Assembly: GCA_036003365.1 (NCBI GenBank)
Contig: DASYSL010000143.1
Span: 1-22,414 of the forward strand
Origin: DASYSL01 sp036003365
GTDB taxonomy: Bacteria > Eisenbacteria > RBG-16-71-46 > DASYSL01
Length of the DNA: 22,414 nt
Direction: 5' to 3'
The notes under the pieces: generated by a model
The model's database searches: none
What the model saw: only the letters and a program-made list of their open reading frames with translations
Told to the model about the DNA's origin: nothing
In this document: positions 7,379 through 16,178 of the stretch, piece by piece
Numbering within the stretch: the first letter of the stretch is position 1
How the letters are laid out: every line of letters begins with the position of its first letter
Program-made: the position numbers and the translations under genes

Positions 7379-8080
7379 ATGGTCATCTGGCTTAAGCGGT
7401 CTCTGCTCCTCTCCGCGCTTCTCGCAGTCGTCTCGCTCGCGCTCGCCGGTCCGGCGAGTGCCATCAATCAGCGGTCTCCGCAGGTGGTGTTCAACTACGG
7501 TCCCTTGCAGGGCTATCTCAACACGGTGGACCCGGGCATCAACGTCGCGACGGATCAGCTGGACGCGCAGGTGTGGTCCGTGTCCGTGACCGGGAACTCG
7601 GATTTCACGCTGGCACTGCGCTCTCCCATCGGCGCCGGCGATGCGTTCGGGGTGTACAACAGCTCGGCACCGATCGGCCCGGTCCCCCCGCTCTTCCAGG
7701 TCTTTCCGGGCGGAGCGGTGGCGGGCTGGTATGCCGCCCTCCACTTCGGCGGCGGCAATCTGGTCGTGAGCTTGTTCAACCAGAATTCCATCTTCATGGG
7801 CAGCACGGTGTATCCGGGCGTGAACCCGAACAGCTTCGCGTACTATCTCCAGGGCCCCGGCGGCCTGTGGTTCTCACAGGACGCGCGCAACACTCCGCCC
7901 GGACCGCAAATGCTGACCTACGGCAGCCTCGGAAGCCCCGGTGATTTCTGGCTCGCCTGGGATCCGGTCGCTTACAGCCCGGACGGCAGCTTCGACGGCG
8001 TCGTGATCAACGTGCAGTCGGTTCATCCGACGCCGGTGGACAGGACGACTTGGGGCCAGCTGAAGGGCAAGTACCGCTAG
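7379..8080 (+). CDS. Exported protein of unknown function with WG-x-LK-x-x-YR tail
   Basis: The ATG at 7379 is preferred over the in-frame GTG at 7373, because the GAAGGAG site directly abuts the GTG but sits six bases from the ATG. The 233-residue product has a clear signal peptide ending ASA at about residue 26. The mature part is beta-rich, with many Gly, Pro, Asn and aromatic residues and no Cys. Near the end, GDFWLAWDPVAY and GSFDGVVINVQSV recall the final segment of DUF4114-type and PEP-CTERM-type exported proteins, which sits just before their sorting tail. Here it is followed by TWGQLKGKYR and the stop, matching the tail of the divergent NHL protein. No membrane helix follows, so it is not a PEP-CTERM signal. 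The biochemical role is unknown. Confidence 0.8.
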   Translation: MVIWLKRSLLLSALLAVVSLALAGPASAINQRSPQVVFNYGPLQGYLNTVDPGINVATDQLDAQVWSVSVTGNSDFTLALRSPIGAGDAFGVYNSSAPIGPVPPLFQVFPGGAVAGWYAALHFGGGNLVVSLFNQNSIFMGSTVYPGVNPNSFAYYLQGPGGLWFSQDARNTPPGPQMLTYGSLGSPGDFWLAWDPVAYSPDGSFDGVVINVQSVHPTPVDRTTWGQLKGKYR

Positions 8081-8104
8081 CAAAGGGCCTCACCTCAGCA
8101 ACGA

Positions 8105-8155
8105 AACTGGGAAGGCCCCCGGCGCGACCGCGACGGGGGCTTCCCGCTTCCAGTT
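8105..8155 (+). terminator. Strong hairpin after the exported-protein gene
   Basis: GGGAA and GCCCCCG pair with CGGGGGC and TTCCC, giving twelve pairs with one bulged G, and AACT pairs with AGTT outside. No T-run follows, so it is a possible terminator or a 3'-protecting structure rather than a classic intrinsic terminator. The next gene begins 19 bases later. Confidence 0.45.
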
Positions 8156-8173
8156 GAGCGTGTACCGAGTGCG

Positions 8174-11100
8174 ATGAAATTCGCCCGCCCCCGCGTTTTC
8201 CCTGATCGCGCCGTGAGGCGCGCTTCGCCTGCCCTGCTCGCCTTGGGACTGGTGAGCGCGGCACTCGCCGTGCTGGGCGTACCGGCCCGCGCCCAGACGG
8301 TGCGCAACGATCTGCCGCTCACCAACGGCATGGTGAACGCGCTTCTCCTCTCGGGGAGCAAGCTCTACCTCGGCGGAAGCTTCACCCGCATCGGCAATGC
8401 CACCGGATGCGGCGTCCCCATCGATACCGCGAGCGCCGCACCGGTCAGCGGGTTTCCCGCGGTGACCGGAACCATCCAGGCTGCCATCCCCGACGGCGCG
8501 GGTGGCTGGTTCATCGGCGGATCCTTCACCTCGGTCGGCGGGCAGCCGCGCCAGAATCTCGCGCACGTCCTCGCCGACTTGAGCGTGTCCGGCTGGAATC
8601 CCGGGGCCGATCAAACCGTGTTCGCCTTGGCCCAGCGCAACGGCGTGGTCTACGCGGGCGGCGACTTCCAGAACATCGGCGGGAGCGCGCGTGCGCGCCT
8701 TGCGGCCCTCGATTCGTTGAGCGGATCGGCTGTCGCGTGGAATCCTGGCGCCGACGGCACCGTGCGCGCTCTCGCACTCACCGACAGCGTGATCTACGCG
8801 AGTGGGTCATTCCTCAATGCCGGTGGCGTCCTGCGCCTGCGGCTCGTCGCGCTCGATCTGGTGAGCGGCGTCGCTTCGCCCTGGAATCCGGGCGCCAACG
8901 GCACCGTGTTCACGCTCGCCACCGGAGCCGGCGTCGTGTACGCAGGCGGATTGTTCAGCCAGCTCGGCGGATCGTCGCGCGTCGACCTTGGCGCCATTGA
9001 TGCGGCCACCGGCGTCGCCACCCCCTGGAACCCTCAGCCCGACAACCAGGTTCTGACTCTCGCCGTGAGCGGACCCCTGGTTTATGCGGGCGGCATGTTC
9101 ACGAAGTTCGCCGGCGTGTCCCACGGCCGCATCGCGGCCTTGGACGCCGCTACCGGAGCCGCCGTGACAGGTTGGAATCCGGCGGCCAACGGCAGAGTGC
9201 TTGCGCTCTACGCGAAGGGTCCGGTGGTCTACGCCGGCGGCGAGTTCACCATCGTCGGCGGACAGCCGCGCACCTTCGTCGCCGCGCTCGACTCGGTGTC
9301 GGGGAACGCGACGGGATGGAACCCGAGCGCTTACGCGCCCGTGCTCGCGCTCGCGCCCGGCGGCAGCGCGCTCTACGTTGCGGGCAGCTTCAACGGCATC
9401 GCGGGAACGAACCGGCGCTCGCTCGCGGCCGTCGATCTCACGAACGGCGCCATCACGTCCTGGGATCCGCAGGCCAACGCTCCGGTCCTCGCCCTGGCGG
9501 CAGGCAACGGAACGATTCTCGCGGGCGGATCCTTCACCAGCGCCGGTGGACAGGCGCGCGGCGCCGTGGCCGCGCTCGACACGCTGAATGGCGCCGCAAC
9601 GTCGTGGAATCCGGGCGTCGACAACATGGTGTCGGCACTGGCGGTGAGCGGTGCCACGGCCTACGTCGGCGGAACCTTCACCACGCTCGGCGGCCAATCG
9701 CGCAGCAACGTGGGCGCCGTCGACCTGGCCAGCGGAGTCACGACGAGCTGGAACCCGGGCATCGATGGACAAGTGAGCACGATCGCGCTCAGTGCGGGAC
9801 GCGTCTACGTCGGCGGCTCGTTCACCACGGTGAACGGGCAAGGTCGCCAGAATCTCGCGGTCGTGGACTCCGCCACCCAGACGGTAGGCGCCTGGAATCC
9901 AAACGCGAACGGCACGGTGCGCGCCCTGATCCCCACGTGCGGCGAGATCTACGCGGCGGGATTCTTCACCACCATCGGCGGGGCGACGCGCAATCGCATG
10001 GCCCTGCTCGACGCGACGACGGCCACCGCGGGGGCATGGAATCCCAACGCCAACGGCCCGGTCTTCTCGATGGCGCTCGAGAACGGCGCGCTCTACACGA
10101 GCGGCCTCTTCAGCACGATCGGCGGCCAGTCGCGCACCCGGGTCGCGTCGCTCGATCCGGCTTCGGGCAGCGCGACCTCGTGGAATCCCGGCGCCGACAA
10201 TCTCGTGCTCTCCTTCGTCAAAGACGCGAGCACGGTCTACGCGGGCGGGAGCTTCGCCAATCTCGGACAGGCATCCGTTTCGGGTCTTGCCGGCATCCAG
10301 CCCGACGGCTCGCTGAGCTGTCCGGCGCTTGCCTTCTCCCCTGCTTCCCTGCCGGACGGTTCGACCGGCGTGGCGTACAACCAGACGATCGCGCCTTCGG
10401 GGAGCACGGCTCCCTACTGCTTGGCTTTGACCGGTACTTTGCCGCCGGGACTGACATTCGACGCGTTGAGCGGCCATGTCTCGGGCACGCCGACCGCTTT
10501 CGGCACCTTCCCCTTCAGCGTGACCGCGACGAGTGCTACGGCCTGCCCGGGCGCGCACGACTACCAGATCGTGGTCGCGCGCACGTGTCCACCGATCACG
10601 GTCGCTCCGCCGACCTTGCCCGCGGCGCGGCTCACCTTCGCCTACGACGAAACGCTCAGTGCATCGGGAGCGGTGCCGCCCTCCACGTTCAGCGTGAGCA
10701 GCGGATCGTTGCCGGCCGGCCTCACGCTATCGCCGGACGGGGTGCTCTCGGGCACGCCCACGACCACCGGTACCGCGAGCTTCACCGTGACGGTCAGCGA
10801 CTCGTTTCTCTGTCAGGGGTCGAAGAGCTACACGATGAACGTGTTCCCGCCCTGCTCGGCCATCGCCATCGCTCCCCGCTTCCCGGCGAGCGGCGTGGTG
10901 GGTGCGGCGTATGACCAGGGCTTCACGGCCTCGGGAGGTCATCCGCCTTACACGTGGTCGGTGGCCTCGGGCACGCTCCCCGGCGGGCTCACCCTCGATG
11001 GCGCGACCGGCCACGTGCACGGGACGCCCGCCCTGGCCGACACCTTCCCGGTCGTGCTGGCCGCCACCGATTCGATCGGATGCACGCAAACGCGCTCCTA

Positions 11101-13609
11101 CGTGCTCGCGGTCTTCGCCACGACCCCGGTGTCGAGCGTGGCCGCGGACGTGAGCGGCCTCATGATCACCAACGGCCATGCCTGCGTGAGCGTGCCGGTG
11201 AAGTGCACGCGCGGCGAGTCGGCCCCGCTCCAGAGCCTCCGCTTCACCCTTGCGCTCGAGACCTCGCGGCTCGCCCTGTGCGCGCCGGGAACGCCCGCGG
11301 CGACGATCCATCCGGGGAGCTGGCTGAACGGCCATCCCAACGCGAGCTTCGGCGTGACCGACAATGGCGACGGCTCCTACGACGTCGATCTCGAGCTCGT
11401 CGGCGAGCCGTGCGGGGTGGATTCAGGCGGCACGCTGGCGACGATCGACCTCACCGCGGCGGGCCCGGATGGAAGTGGGAGCATCACGGTGCTCGGCGCC
11501 GTGGCGCACGACTGCGCCGGCGCCCTCGCGGGCATCGTTCCGGGAGCGCCGGCCCAGCTCGCGATCGATCGCCAGGCGCTCGCCATCCAGCCCACCGTCA
11601 TCCCCGGCGGCGCCGTCGGCGCGCCCTACGCGGTGACGCTGTCGACCAGTGCGGGAAGCGCGCCCTTCGCGTGGTCGGTCACCTCCGGCTCGTTGCCTGC
11701 CGGACTCTCGCTCGGTGCCGCGAGCGGCTCGATCTCCGGAACGCCGAGCGCCTCGGGTTCGTTCTACTTCGGCGTCACCGCCGTGGACGCGTACGGCCGC
11801 ACGGGATCGAGGAGCTATTCGGTCGCCGTCTTCGACTCGCTGCCGGGCTCCATGGTGTACGCCGCCACCGCCGGATTGTGTCTCACGACCGCAGCGCCCC
11901 AACGCTCGGTGCCGTTCGTCTACAGCCGCGTCGATGCGGCGGCCGCGCGCGCCGTGAGCGTGACCTTCGAGATCGACACCTCGAAGGTCGCGCTCGCCAC
12001 GCCCGGGAACGCGGCCGCCAGCGTGCACGTCGGCACCTGGCTCGCCAGCACGGCGCACGTGTTCTTCGTGACGCCCAACGGCGGCGGCTCCTACACCGTG
12101 GACATGTCGGTACTCGGCAGCTCGCCGTGCGGTCTCACGACCGGTGGCGAGCTCTTCACCGTCGATCTCGTCCCCGGCCTCGCGGACGGTCAGGCGACGC
12201 TTGCGGTCACCGCCGTGCGCGTGCGCGACTGCTCGAATACGGCGATTGCCGCGGCCGCCGGACCGCCCTCGACCTTGAGCGTGGACCGTGCCGGCCCGGT
12301 CGCCTTGAGCGCGCTCGCGGCCACGGCCCAGACCGTGATCGGCAGCTCGGACAGCACGATCCGCGTCGCGCTCCAGTGGAATCCCGGCTCGGTCGGGCAG
12401 GTGAGCCTCTACCGCGCGCCGCATGGCACCTACCCGCTCTATGCCGATGACTCGCCGGCGCCCGACACGACGCTCGTGCCCGGAGGCCCGTGGGTTCTCG
12501 TGGCCACCGATCCTTCGCCCGGCTTCGTGGACCTGCCGCCGGGGCGCGGCCTGTGGGACTACGTCGCGGTGACCACCGACGCGTGCGGCGTGACCGCGAT
12601 GTCCAACACTACGCGCGGCGTGCTCGATTACCTGCTCGGCGACGTCTCGAACGGACTCCGAGCCGGCACCGGTGACGATCAAGTGGGAACGGCGGACGTC
12701 TCGCTGCTCGGCTTCCACTATGGAGTCATCGGCGCCGCGTCCGACTCCGTGGGTTACCTGGACGTGGGCCCGACCCTGAGCGGCCTGCCCGATTCGCGCC
12801 CGCTCCCGGATCATCAGATCGATTTCGAGGATCTGGTGATCTTCTCCATCGCCTACGGCAACGTGGCCAGTCCACCCGGACCGGCTCCGTTGCGACCGGC
12901 GCGCGCCGCCATCGCCACCGCGAAATCTCCCGCCATCCTGGGTGCGAACGAGTTCGGCGTGTTCGGACCGTCGTCCGTGGAAGCCGGTTCCGAGATCGCC
13001 GATACGTTGCGCGTCTCCGCCGGCGGCGGCATGCATGCCTTCTCGGCGCGTCTCGTCTGGGACGCCACCGTCGTCGAGCCCCTTGCCGTGCAGACGCTGG
13101 GATTCCTCGAGGCTCAGGGCGGCGTCGTGCTCTCGTCACGACCCGGGACCGTGGACGGAGCGCTGCTCGGCGTGAGCGGCAACGGCGTGAGCGGCGACGG
13201 CGACGTGGCCGTGATCCGTTTCCGCGCGCTCAAGAGCGGGCTCACCGGCGTTGGACTCGGCAACGTGGACGCACGCGACGCCACGAACCATTCCATCTTC
13301 CTCGCCACCACCGGCACGGGCTCGGTACCGAAGCAGACCCTGCTCCTGGCCCCGGCGCCCAATCCGGCGCGCCAGACGGCGGGCTTGAGCTACACGCTCG
13401 CGCACCGCGCGGCGGTGAACCTCGTGGTCTATGACCTCGGCGGACGGCGCGTGCGGACCCTCATGAGCGGCGTCCAGGAAGCGGGCGCGTATCGCCGGAT
13501 CTGGGATGCCCGTGACGACCGCGGCCGGGCCGCGGCGGCAGGCGTGTACTACGTCGTGTTCCAAGCCGACGGCCACCGCATGAGCCAAAGGCTCGTGCTC
13601 CTGCGCTAG
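8174..13609 (+). CDS. Giant modular surface protein: propeller repeats, Ig-like, cohesin-like and dockerin-like modules, FlgD-like tail
   Basis: The product has 1811 residues and a signal peptide ending ARA near residue 40. Residues of about 50-705 carry 14 propeller-type repeats of roughly 48 residues, each with YAGGxF, xxxGG and ALD, and 12 of them with WNP or WDP; this resembles the DUF5122 propeller family. Then come three putative Ig (He_PIG) modules at about 716, 804 and 894, each with LPxGLxxxxxxGxxxGTP, a cohesin-like module (984-1130), a fourth He_PIG module (1138-1220), a second cohesin-like module (1225-1372), an Fn3-like stretch (1373-1482), a dockerin-like pair of Asp-rich loops (1485-1563) and a third cohesin-like module (1587-1712). 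The last 88 residues are FlgD/type 9-like (APNPA, YDLGGRRVR, IWDARD, GVYYV, ending LLR). It is probably displayed on the cell surface; the ligand is unknown. The cohesin and dockerin calls are tentative. Confidence 0.85.
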   Translation: MKFARPRVFPDRAVRRASPALLALGLVSAALAVLGVPARAQTVRNDLPLTNGMVNALLLSGSKLYLGGSFTRIGNATGCGVPIDTASAAPVSGFPAVTGTIQAAIPDGAGGWFIGGSFTSVGGQPRQNLAHVLADLSVSGWNPGADQTVFALAQRNGVVYAGGDFQNIGGSARARLAALDSLSGSAVAWNPGADGTVRALALTDSVIYASGSFLNAGGVLRLRLVALDLVSGVASPWNPGANGTVFTLATGAGVVYAGGLFSQLGGSSRVDLGAIDAATGVATPWNPQPDNQVLTLAVSGPLVYAGGMFTKFAGVSHGRIAALDAATGAAVTGWNPAANGRVLALYAKGPVVYAGGEFTIVGGQPRTFVAALDSVSGNATGWNPSAYAPVLALAPGGSALYVAGSFNGIAGTNRRSLAAVDLTNGAITSWDPQANAPVLALAAGNGTILAGGSFTSAGGQARGAVAALDTLNGAATSWNPGVDNMVSALAVSGATAYVGGTFTTLGGQSRSNVGAVDLASGVTTSWNPGIDGQVSTIALSAGRVYVGGSFTTVNGQGRQNLAVVDSATQTVGAWNPNANGTVRALIPTCGEIYAAGFFTTIGGATRNRMALLDATTATAGAWNPNANGPVFSMALENGALYTSGLFSTIGGQSRTRVASLDPASGSATSWNPGADNLVLSFVKDASTVYAGGSFANLGQASVSGLAGIQPDGSLSCPALAFSPASLPDGSTGVAYNQTIAPSGSTAPYCLALTGTLPPGLTFDALSGHVSGTPTAFGTFPFSVTATSATACPGAHDYQIVVARTCPPITVAPPTLPAARLTFAYDETLSASGAVPPSTFSVSSGSLPAGLTLSPDGVLSGTPTTTGTASFTVTVSDSFLCQGSKSYTMNVFPPCSAIAIAPRFPASGVVGAAYDQGFTASGGHPPYTWSVASGTLPGGLTLDGATGHVHGTPALADTFPVVLAATDSIGCTQTRSYVLAVFATTPVSSVAADVSGLMITNGHACVSVPVKCTRGESAPLQSLRFTLALETSRLALCAPGTPAATIHPGSWLNGHPNASFGVTDNGDGSYDVDLELVGEPCGVDSGGTLATIDLTAAGPDGSGSITVLGAVAHDCAGALAGIVPGAPAQLAIDRQALAIQPTVIPGGAVGAPYAVTLSTSAGSAPFAWSVTSGSLPAGLSLGAASGSISGTPSASGSFYFGVTAVDAYGRTGSRSYSVAVFDSLPGSMVYAATAGLCLTTAAPQRSVPFVYSRVDAAAARAVSVTFEIDTSKVALATPGNAAASVHVGTWLASTAHVFFVTPNGGGSYTVDMSVLGSSPCGLTTGGELFTVDLVPGLADGQATLAVTAVRVRDCSNTAIAAAAGPPSTLSVDRAGPVALSALAATAQTVIGSSDSTIRVALQWNPGSVGQVSLYRAPHGTYPLYADDSPAPDTTLVPGGPWVLVATDPSPGFVDLPPGRGLWDYVAVTTDACGVTAMSNTTRGVLDYLLGDVSNGLRAGTGDDQVGTADVSLLGFHYGVIGAASDSVGYLDVGPTLSGLPDSRPLPDHQIDFEDLVIFSIAYGNVASPPGPAPLRPARAAIATAKSPAILGANEFGVFGPSSVEAGSEIADTLRVSAGGGMHAFSARLVWDATVVEPLAVQTLGFLEAQGGVVLSSRPGTVDGALLGVSGNGVSGDGDVAVIRFRALKSGLTGVGLGNVDARDATNHSIFLATTGTGSVPKQTLLLAPAPNPARQTAGLSYTLAHRAAVNLVVYDLGGRRVRTLMSGVQEAGAYRRIWDARDDRGRAAAAGVYYVVFQADGHRMSQRLVLLR
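8329..10284 (+). repeat. In-gene tandem repeats of about 144 bases (14 propeller blades)
   Basis: The WNP codons recur near 8595, 8738, 8880, 9024, 9171, 9315, 9459, 9602, 9749, 9890, 10034 and 10178, an average of 144 bases or 48 residues. Fourteen GGxF strands are present, which would suit two seven-bladed propellers. The units vary by substitution and small length changes, so the array is old rather than freshly copied. Confidence 0.8.
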
Positions 13610-13613
13610 AGAC

Positions 13614-14069
13614 TCACAAGCGGGGCTCGGGCAGAGACCTTTCCCAGGCGCCAAACGACTCGCGGCGGAAATGCTGGTGCCATGTGCCGCGCGGCATCTG
13701 GTGAACCGAGACGAGATCCTCGTCGGTGAGCGCGACGAGGGCGCTCAGGACTTCACCCATCACGGCCGCCAGATCGTCGGGAGGAAGCGCCACCGTGCGC
13801 GGGATGCGCTCGGCGATCCGTCGGGTCTCGGTCTCGTAGTCGTCCTTCCACCAGTAGCCTTCGACCCAGCCCCGGCTCTCGCGAAGCTCGATCACGATCT
13901 GACCCGTCCCCCCTTCTGGATGGCGGAAGTGCAGCGCCCAAAGGGCCACGTCCTTGAACCACGGCTCCACGTGGAGGCGGTGCTTCCGCGCCACCTGCTC
14001 GATGTGCGGAATCGCGTCGCGGAAAAATTCGCGCTCGGGATTCTGGAGCCAATCCGGAAGCTTGGTCAT
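13614..14069 (-). CDS. Hypothetical cytoplasmic protein
   Basis: I do not recognise this 151-residue protein. It has no signal peptide or membrane segment. It is rich in Trp, Glu and Arg, with distinctive stretches such as PEREFFRDAIPHIEQV near the start, VEGYWWKDDYETETRRIAE in the middle and LVSVHQMPRGTW near the end. The normal amino-acid pattern and even composition support a real gene. It starts with ATG and has no clear Shine-Dalgarno sequence; CAAACT lies a few bases upstream and could be the -10 box of a leaderless transcript. Its stop lies four bases from the stop of the giant surface-protein gene on the other strand, leaving no room for a separate terminator. Confidence 0.65.
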   Translation of the reverse strand: MTKLPDWLQNPEREFFRDAIPHIEQVARKHRLHVEPWFKDVALWALHFRHPEGGTGQIVIELRESRGWVEGYWWKDDYETETRRIAERIPRTVALPPDDLAAVMGEVLSALVALTDEDLVSVHQMPRGTWHQHFRRESFGAWERSLPEPRL

Positions 14070-14157
14070 TCGGTGGAGTTTGCAATCGCCCCGGCGCGAG
14101 AATCAAGGCGGTGTGCCTCTCGGCCGATACCTTGGGCGGATCCTGGGGGCCACGATC

Positions 14158-14496
14158 ATGTTCAAGAAGTGCGACAACTGCGGCGCACGCGTTCTGAAGG
14201 GGATTCAGGTGGAGCAAGGCCTCTTCTGCTCGAAGGAGTGCCAGAGCTACGCCGCCCATCCCGGCTTCTGCCCCGCCTGCACCTCCATCTCCACCGACAA
14301 GGCGAGCGGCGGCACCTACACGATGAACGGGATCGGCACCACCCTCTATGGCGCCAAGGATCCGTGCTCGGTCTGCGGCGCCGTGACCCAGACGCATTGG
14401 ATCACGCTCGTGTACGTGCCGGTCATCCCGCTCGGCAAGTACCGCGTGAAGTACATCCGGCCGCGCCGTTTCTTGAGCCGCAAGCTGGCCGCCTGA
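14158..14496 (+). CDS. Small zinc-ribbon protein
   Basis: This 112-residue protein holds four Cys pairs: Cys5/Cys8 (CDNC), Cys24/Cys28 (CSKEC), Cys38/Cys41 (CPAC) and Cys70/Cys73 (CSVC). They can bind two zinc ions. A hydrophobic strand, THWITLVYVPVIPLGKY, follows, as in other bacterial zinc-ribbon proteins where a ribbon precedes a segment with IPLG. The C-terminus is basic. A role in nucleic-acid or protein binding is plausible but unproven. The ATG at 14158 gives the typical MFKKCDNCG start; an in-frame GTG at 14113 would add 15 residues and cannot be excluded. A GGGGG stretch lies upstream as a weak ribosome site. Confidence 0.78.
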   Translation: MFKKCDNCGARVLKGIQVEQGLFCSKECQSYAAHPGFCPACTSISTDKASGGTYTMNGIGTTLYGAKDPCSVCGAVTQTHWITLVYVPVIPLGKYRVKYIRPRRFLSRKLAA

Positions 14497-14500
14497 AGCC

Positions 14501-14517
14501 GCGCGAGTCTTTCGCGC
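14501..14517. terminator. Short hairpin between convergent genes
   Basis: GCGCGA pairs with TCGCGC around a five-base loop in the 22 bases between the stops of the zinc-ribbon gene and the S41 peptidase gene. ACTATTT follows on the + side. It may work as a shared, weak terminator. Confidence 0.4.
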
Positions 14518-14518
14518 A

Positions 14519-16150
14519 CTATTTCCCGCTCAGGCGCGCCAAGCCCTCCTGCGCCGAGCCCAAGCCGGGATCGAGCGCCAGCGCCTGACGGTAGGCCGCG
14601 ATCGCGTCGTCCTTTTTTGCGGCGCGCGCCAAGCCCTCGCCGAGGCTGTCCCAGACATTGGGCGACCGTGGATAGAGACGCGCGTTGAGGCGAAACGCGG
14701 CCAGCGCCCAGTCCAGCCGTCCGTCGTTCAAGAAGCCGTATCCCACCTGATTGGCGACGTTCACCAGACGCCGAAAGCGATTCTTCTCATCCGCTTGCGC
14801 GCCCTTGATGACCCGCTCGGCGGCGACCGAGTCGCCGCGCTCGACGGCGGCGCGCACCTGGCCGACCAAGTCCGGGCGCGAACCGTACGCGAGGATCGCT
14901 GCGACCGCGGGGTCGCGCGCCGCCAGGTCATCCGGCGAGCGCACCGGCGTATAGATCGCGGGCGTGACCGCGTCGCGATGGTCCTTGGGATCGGGCGGAT
15001 ACCAGGCCAAGGTCGAAACCTGCACCTGCATGCCGCTCCTGGGCAAGTTGAGCGGCTCGTGGTCGCCGAACACCACCGTCGCGTTTCCGGTGGGCTCGCC
15101 GACGAAGGTCGCGTTCGTCCAGTGCTCGAGGTCGAGCACCAGGTTCATGGCGGCCGAGAACGTGCGCTTGCCGATGACCACGAAGAGCCGGTCCTTGCGG
15201 TCCAGCGCCGGACGCTGGATCAACGCGCGCACGACCTGGCGGTTGTTGAAATTGTTGCCGCCGATGTTCTCGCGAATGTCGAGCACGAAGCGGGCCACCG
15301 GCAGCGAATCGGCCAGCGCGAACACGCGATGCCAGAACTCGGCATTGGTTTCGCCGCCGTAGCTGTCGAGCACCGCCCGATAGCGGACGTAGAGCAAACT
15401 CTCGGAAGCGGTGTACTCCACGTCGAAGAGCTTGCCCGGATCACGCCGCCACAGCGGCAGCACGCCCTCTTTGCCGAGCGTCGGCCAGCCGGTGCGATCG
15501 ATCCCGGACAAGGGATCGTGCCCGTGCGGCGTGATGGCGCCGGCGGGACCAAGGGTGACGACGCTCCGCTTTCCGGCGCGCTCGATCTCGAGCCGCAGAT
15601 GATCGGGATCGGGAGCAATCCCGAGGCCGTTCAGCAGCTCGGGAATCACCAGGCGCTCCGGCGCCCAGGCACGCGACCACCACTCGTTCTCGGTCGAGAC
15701 CGTGCGCGTGGCCGCGGCGAGCGCCTCGTCGATCGAAGCCGATCCGATGCGCAGCACGCGCGCGCCGACGAGGGCGGCATGGGCCGGATCGGCGCGGCGG
15801 ATGAAGACGCCGTCTTCGTACGCGTACAGCTCGATGGGATAGAAATGGAAACCCAGATGGGGATCCAGGCCGGGCGAGATCAGGGTGTGCCCGTCGTGCG
15901 GGAGTGCGACCAGCTCCATGAAGGCGACGATGGTCTGGTTGCGATCCATCGCCGGCAGGCGCGCGTCCACGGCCGCGACCGCCGAGTCCCAGCTCGCTTC
16001 GCTCATCCGGTAGAAGAGATTGGGGTGGCGCCGCGGCATCTCGGTGGCCAGGAAATGCAGATCCTGGCGCCAGGCGTCGACGTCGGGCGTGGCATGCGCA
16101 AAGGACGGTGCGAAGGCGAGAACCAAAAACGAAAAGGCGAAGTGTCGCAC
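14519..16150 (-). CDS. Exported S41-like peptidase with C-terminal TPR repeats
   Basis: This 543-residue protein has a signal peptide ending AHA at residue 20. The catalytic region resembles the tail-specific protease family S41: DIRENIGGNN at 291-300 (the family's D-R-N-GG turn), GKRTFSAAMN at 328-336 with Ser332 as the likely nucleophile, and VGEPTG at 350-355. No clear PDZ domain is seen, although GARVLRIGSASIDEAL near 129-144 looks like part of one. Two to three TPR-type helical pairs fill about residues 460-540 (LDWALAAFRLNARLYP, DDAIAAYRQALALDP). It probably acts outside the cytoplasm on peptides; the substrate is unknown. The GTG start follows a strong GGAGGGAG site. It lies 28 bases downstream of the AraC-type gene and is probably co-transcribed with it. 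Confidence 0.85.
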   Translation of the reverse strand: MRHFAFSFLVLAFAPSFAHATPDVDAWRQDLHFLATEMPRRHPNLFYRMSEASWDSAVAAVDARLPAMDRNQTIVAFMELVALPHDGHTLISPGLDPHLGFHFYPIELYAYEDGVFIRRADPAHAALVGARVLRIGSASIDEALAAATRTVSTENEWWSRAWAPERLVIPELLNGLGIAPDPDHLRLEIERAGKRSVVTLGPAGAITPHGHDPLSGIDRTGWPTLGKEGVLPLWRRDPGKLFDVEYTASESLLYVRYRAVLDSYGGETNAEFWHRVFALADSLPVARFVLDIRENIGGNNFNNRQVVRALIQRPALDRKDRLFVVIGKRTFSAAMNLVLDLEHWTNATFVGEPTGNATVVFGDHEPLNLPRSGMQVQVSTLAWYPPDPKDHRDAVTPAIYTPVRSPDDLAARDPAVAAILAYGSRPDLVGQVRAAVERGDSVAAERVIKGAQADEKNRFRRLVNVANQVGYGFLNDGRLDWALAAFRLNARLYPRSPNVWDSLGEGLARAAKKDDAIAAYRQALALDPGLGSAQEGLARLSGK

Positions 16151-16178
16151 GGGCTCCCTCCAGAAGGTTCCGCTGAAG

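Noticed and set aside
7379..8080. PEP-CTERM sorting signal at the end of the exported protein
   Set aside because: There is no Pro-Glu-Pro followed by a membrane helix and an Arg cluster; the tail is short and soluble.
8807..13036. Several open frames of 500 or more codons overlapping the giant surface-protein gene on both strands
   Set aside because: Their products are Arg-, Gly- and His-rich without domains, and the sense frame has a signal peptide, ordered modules and a FlgD-like tail.
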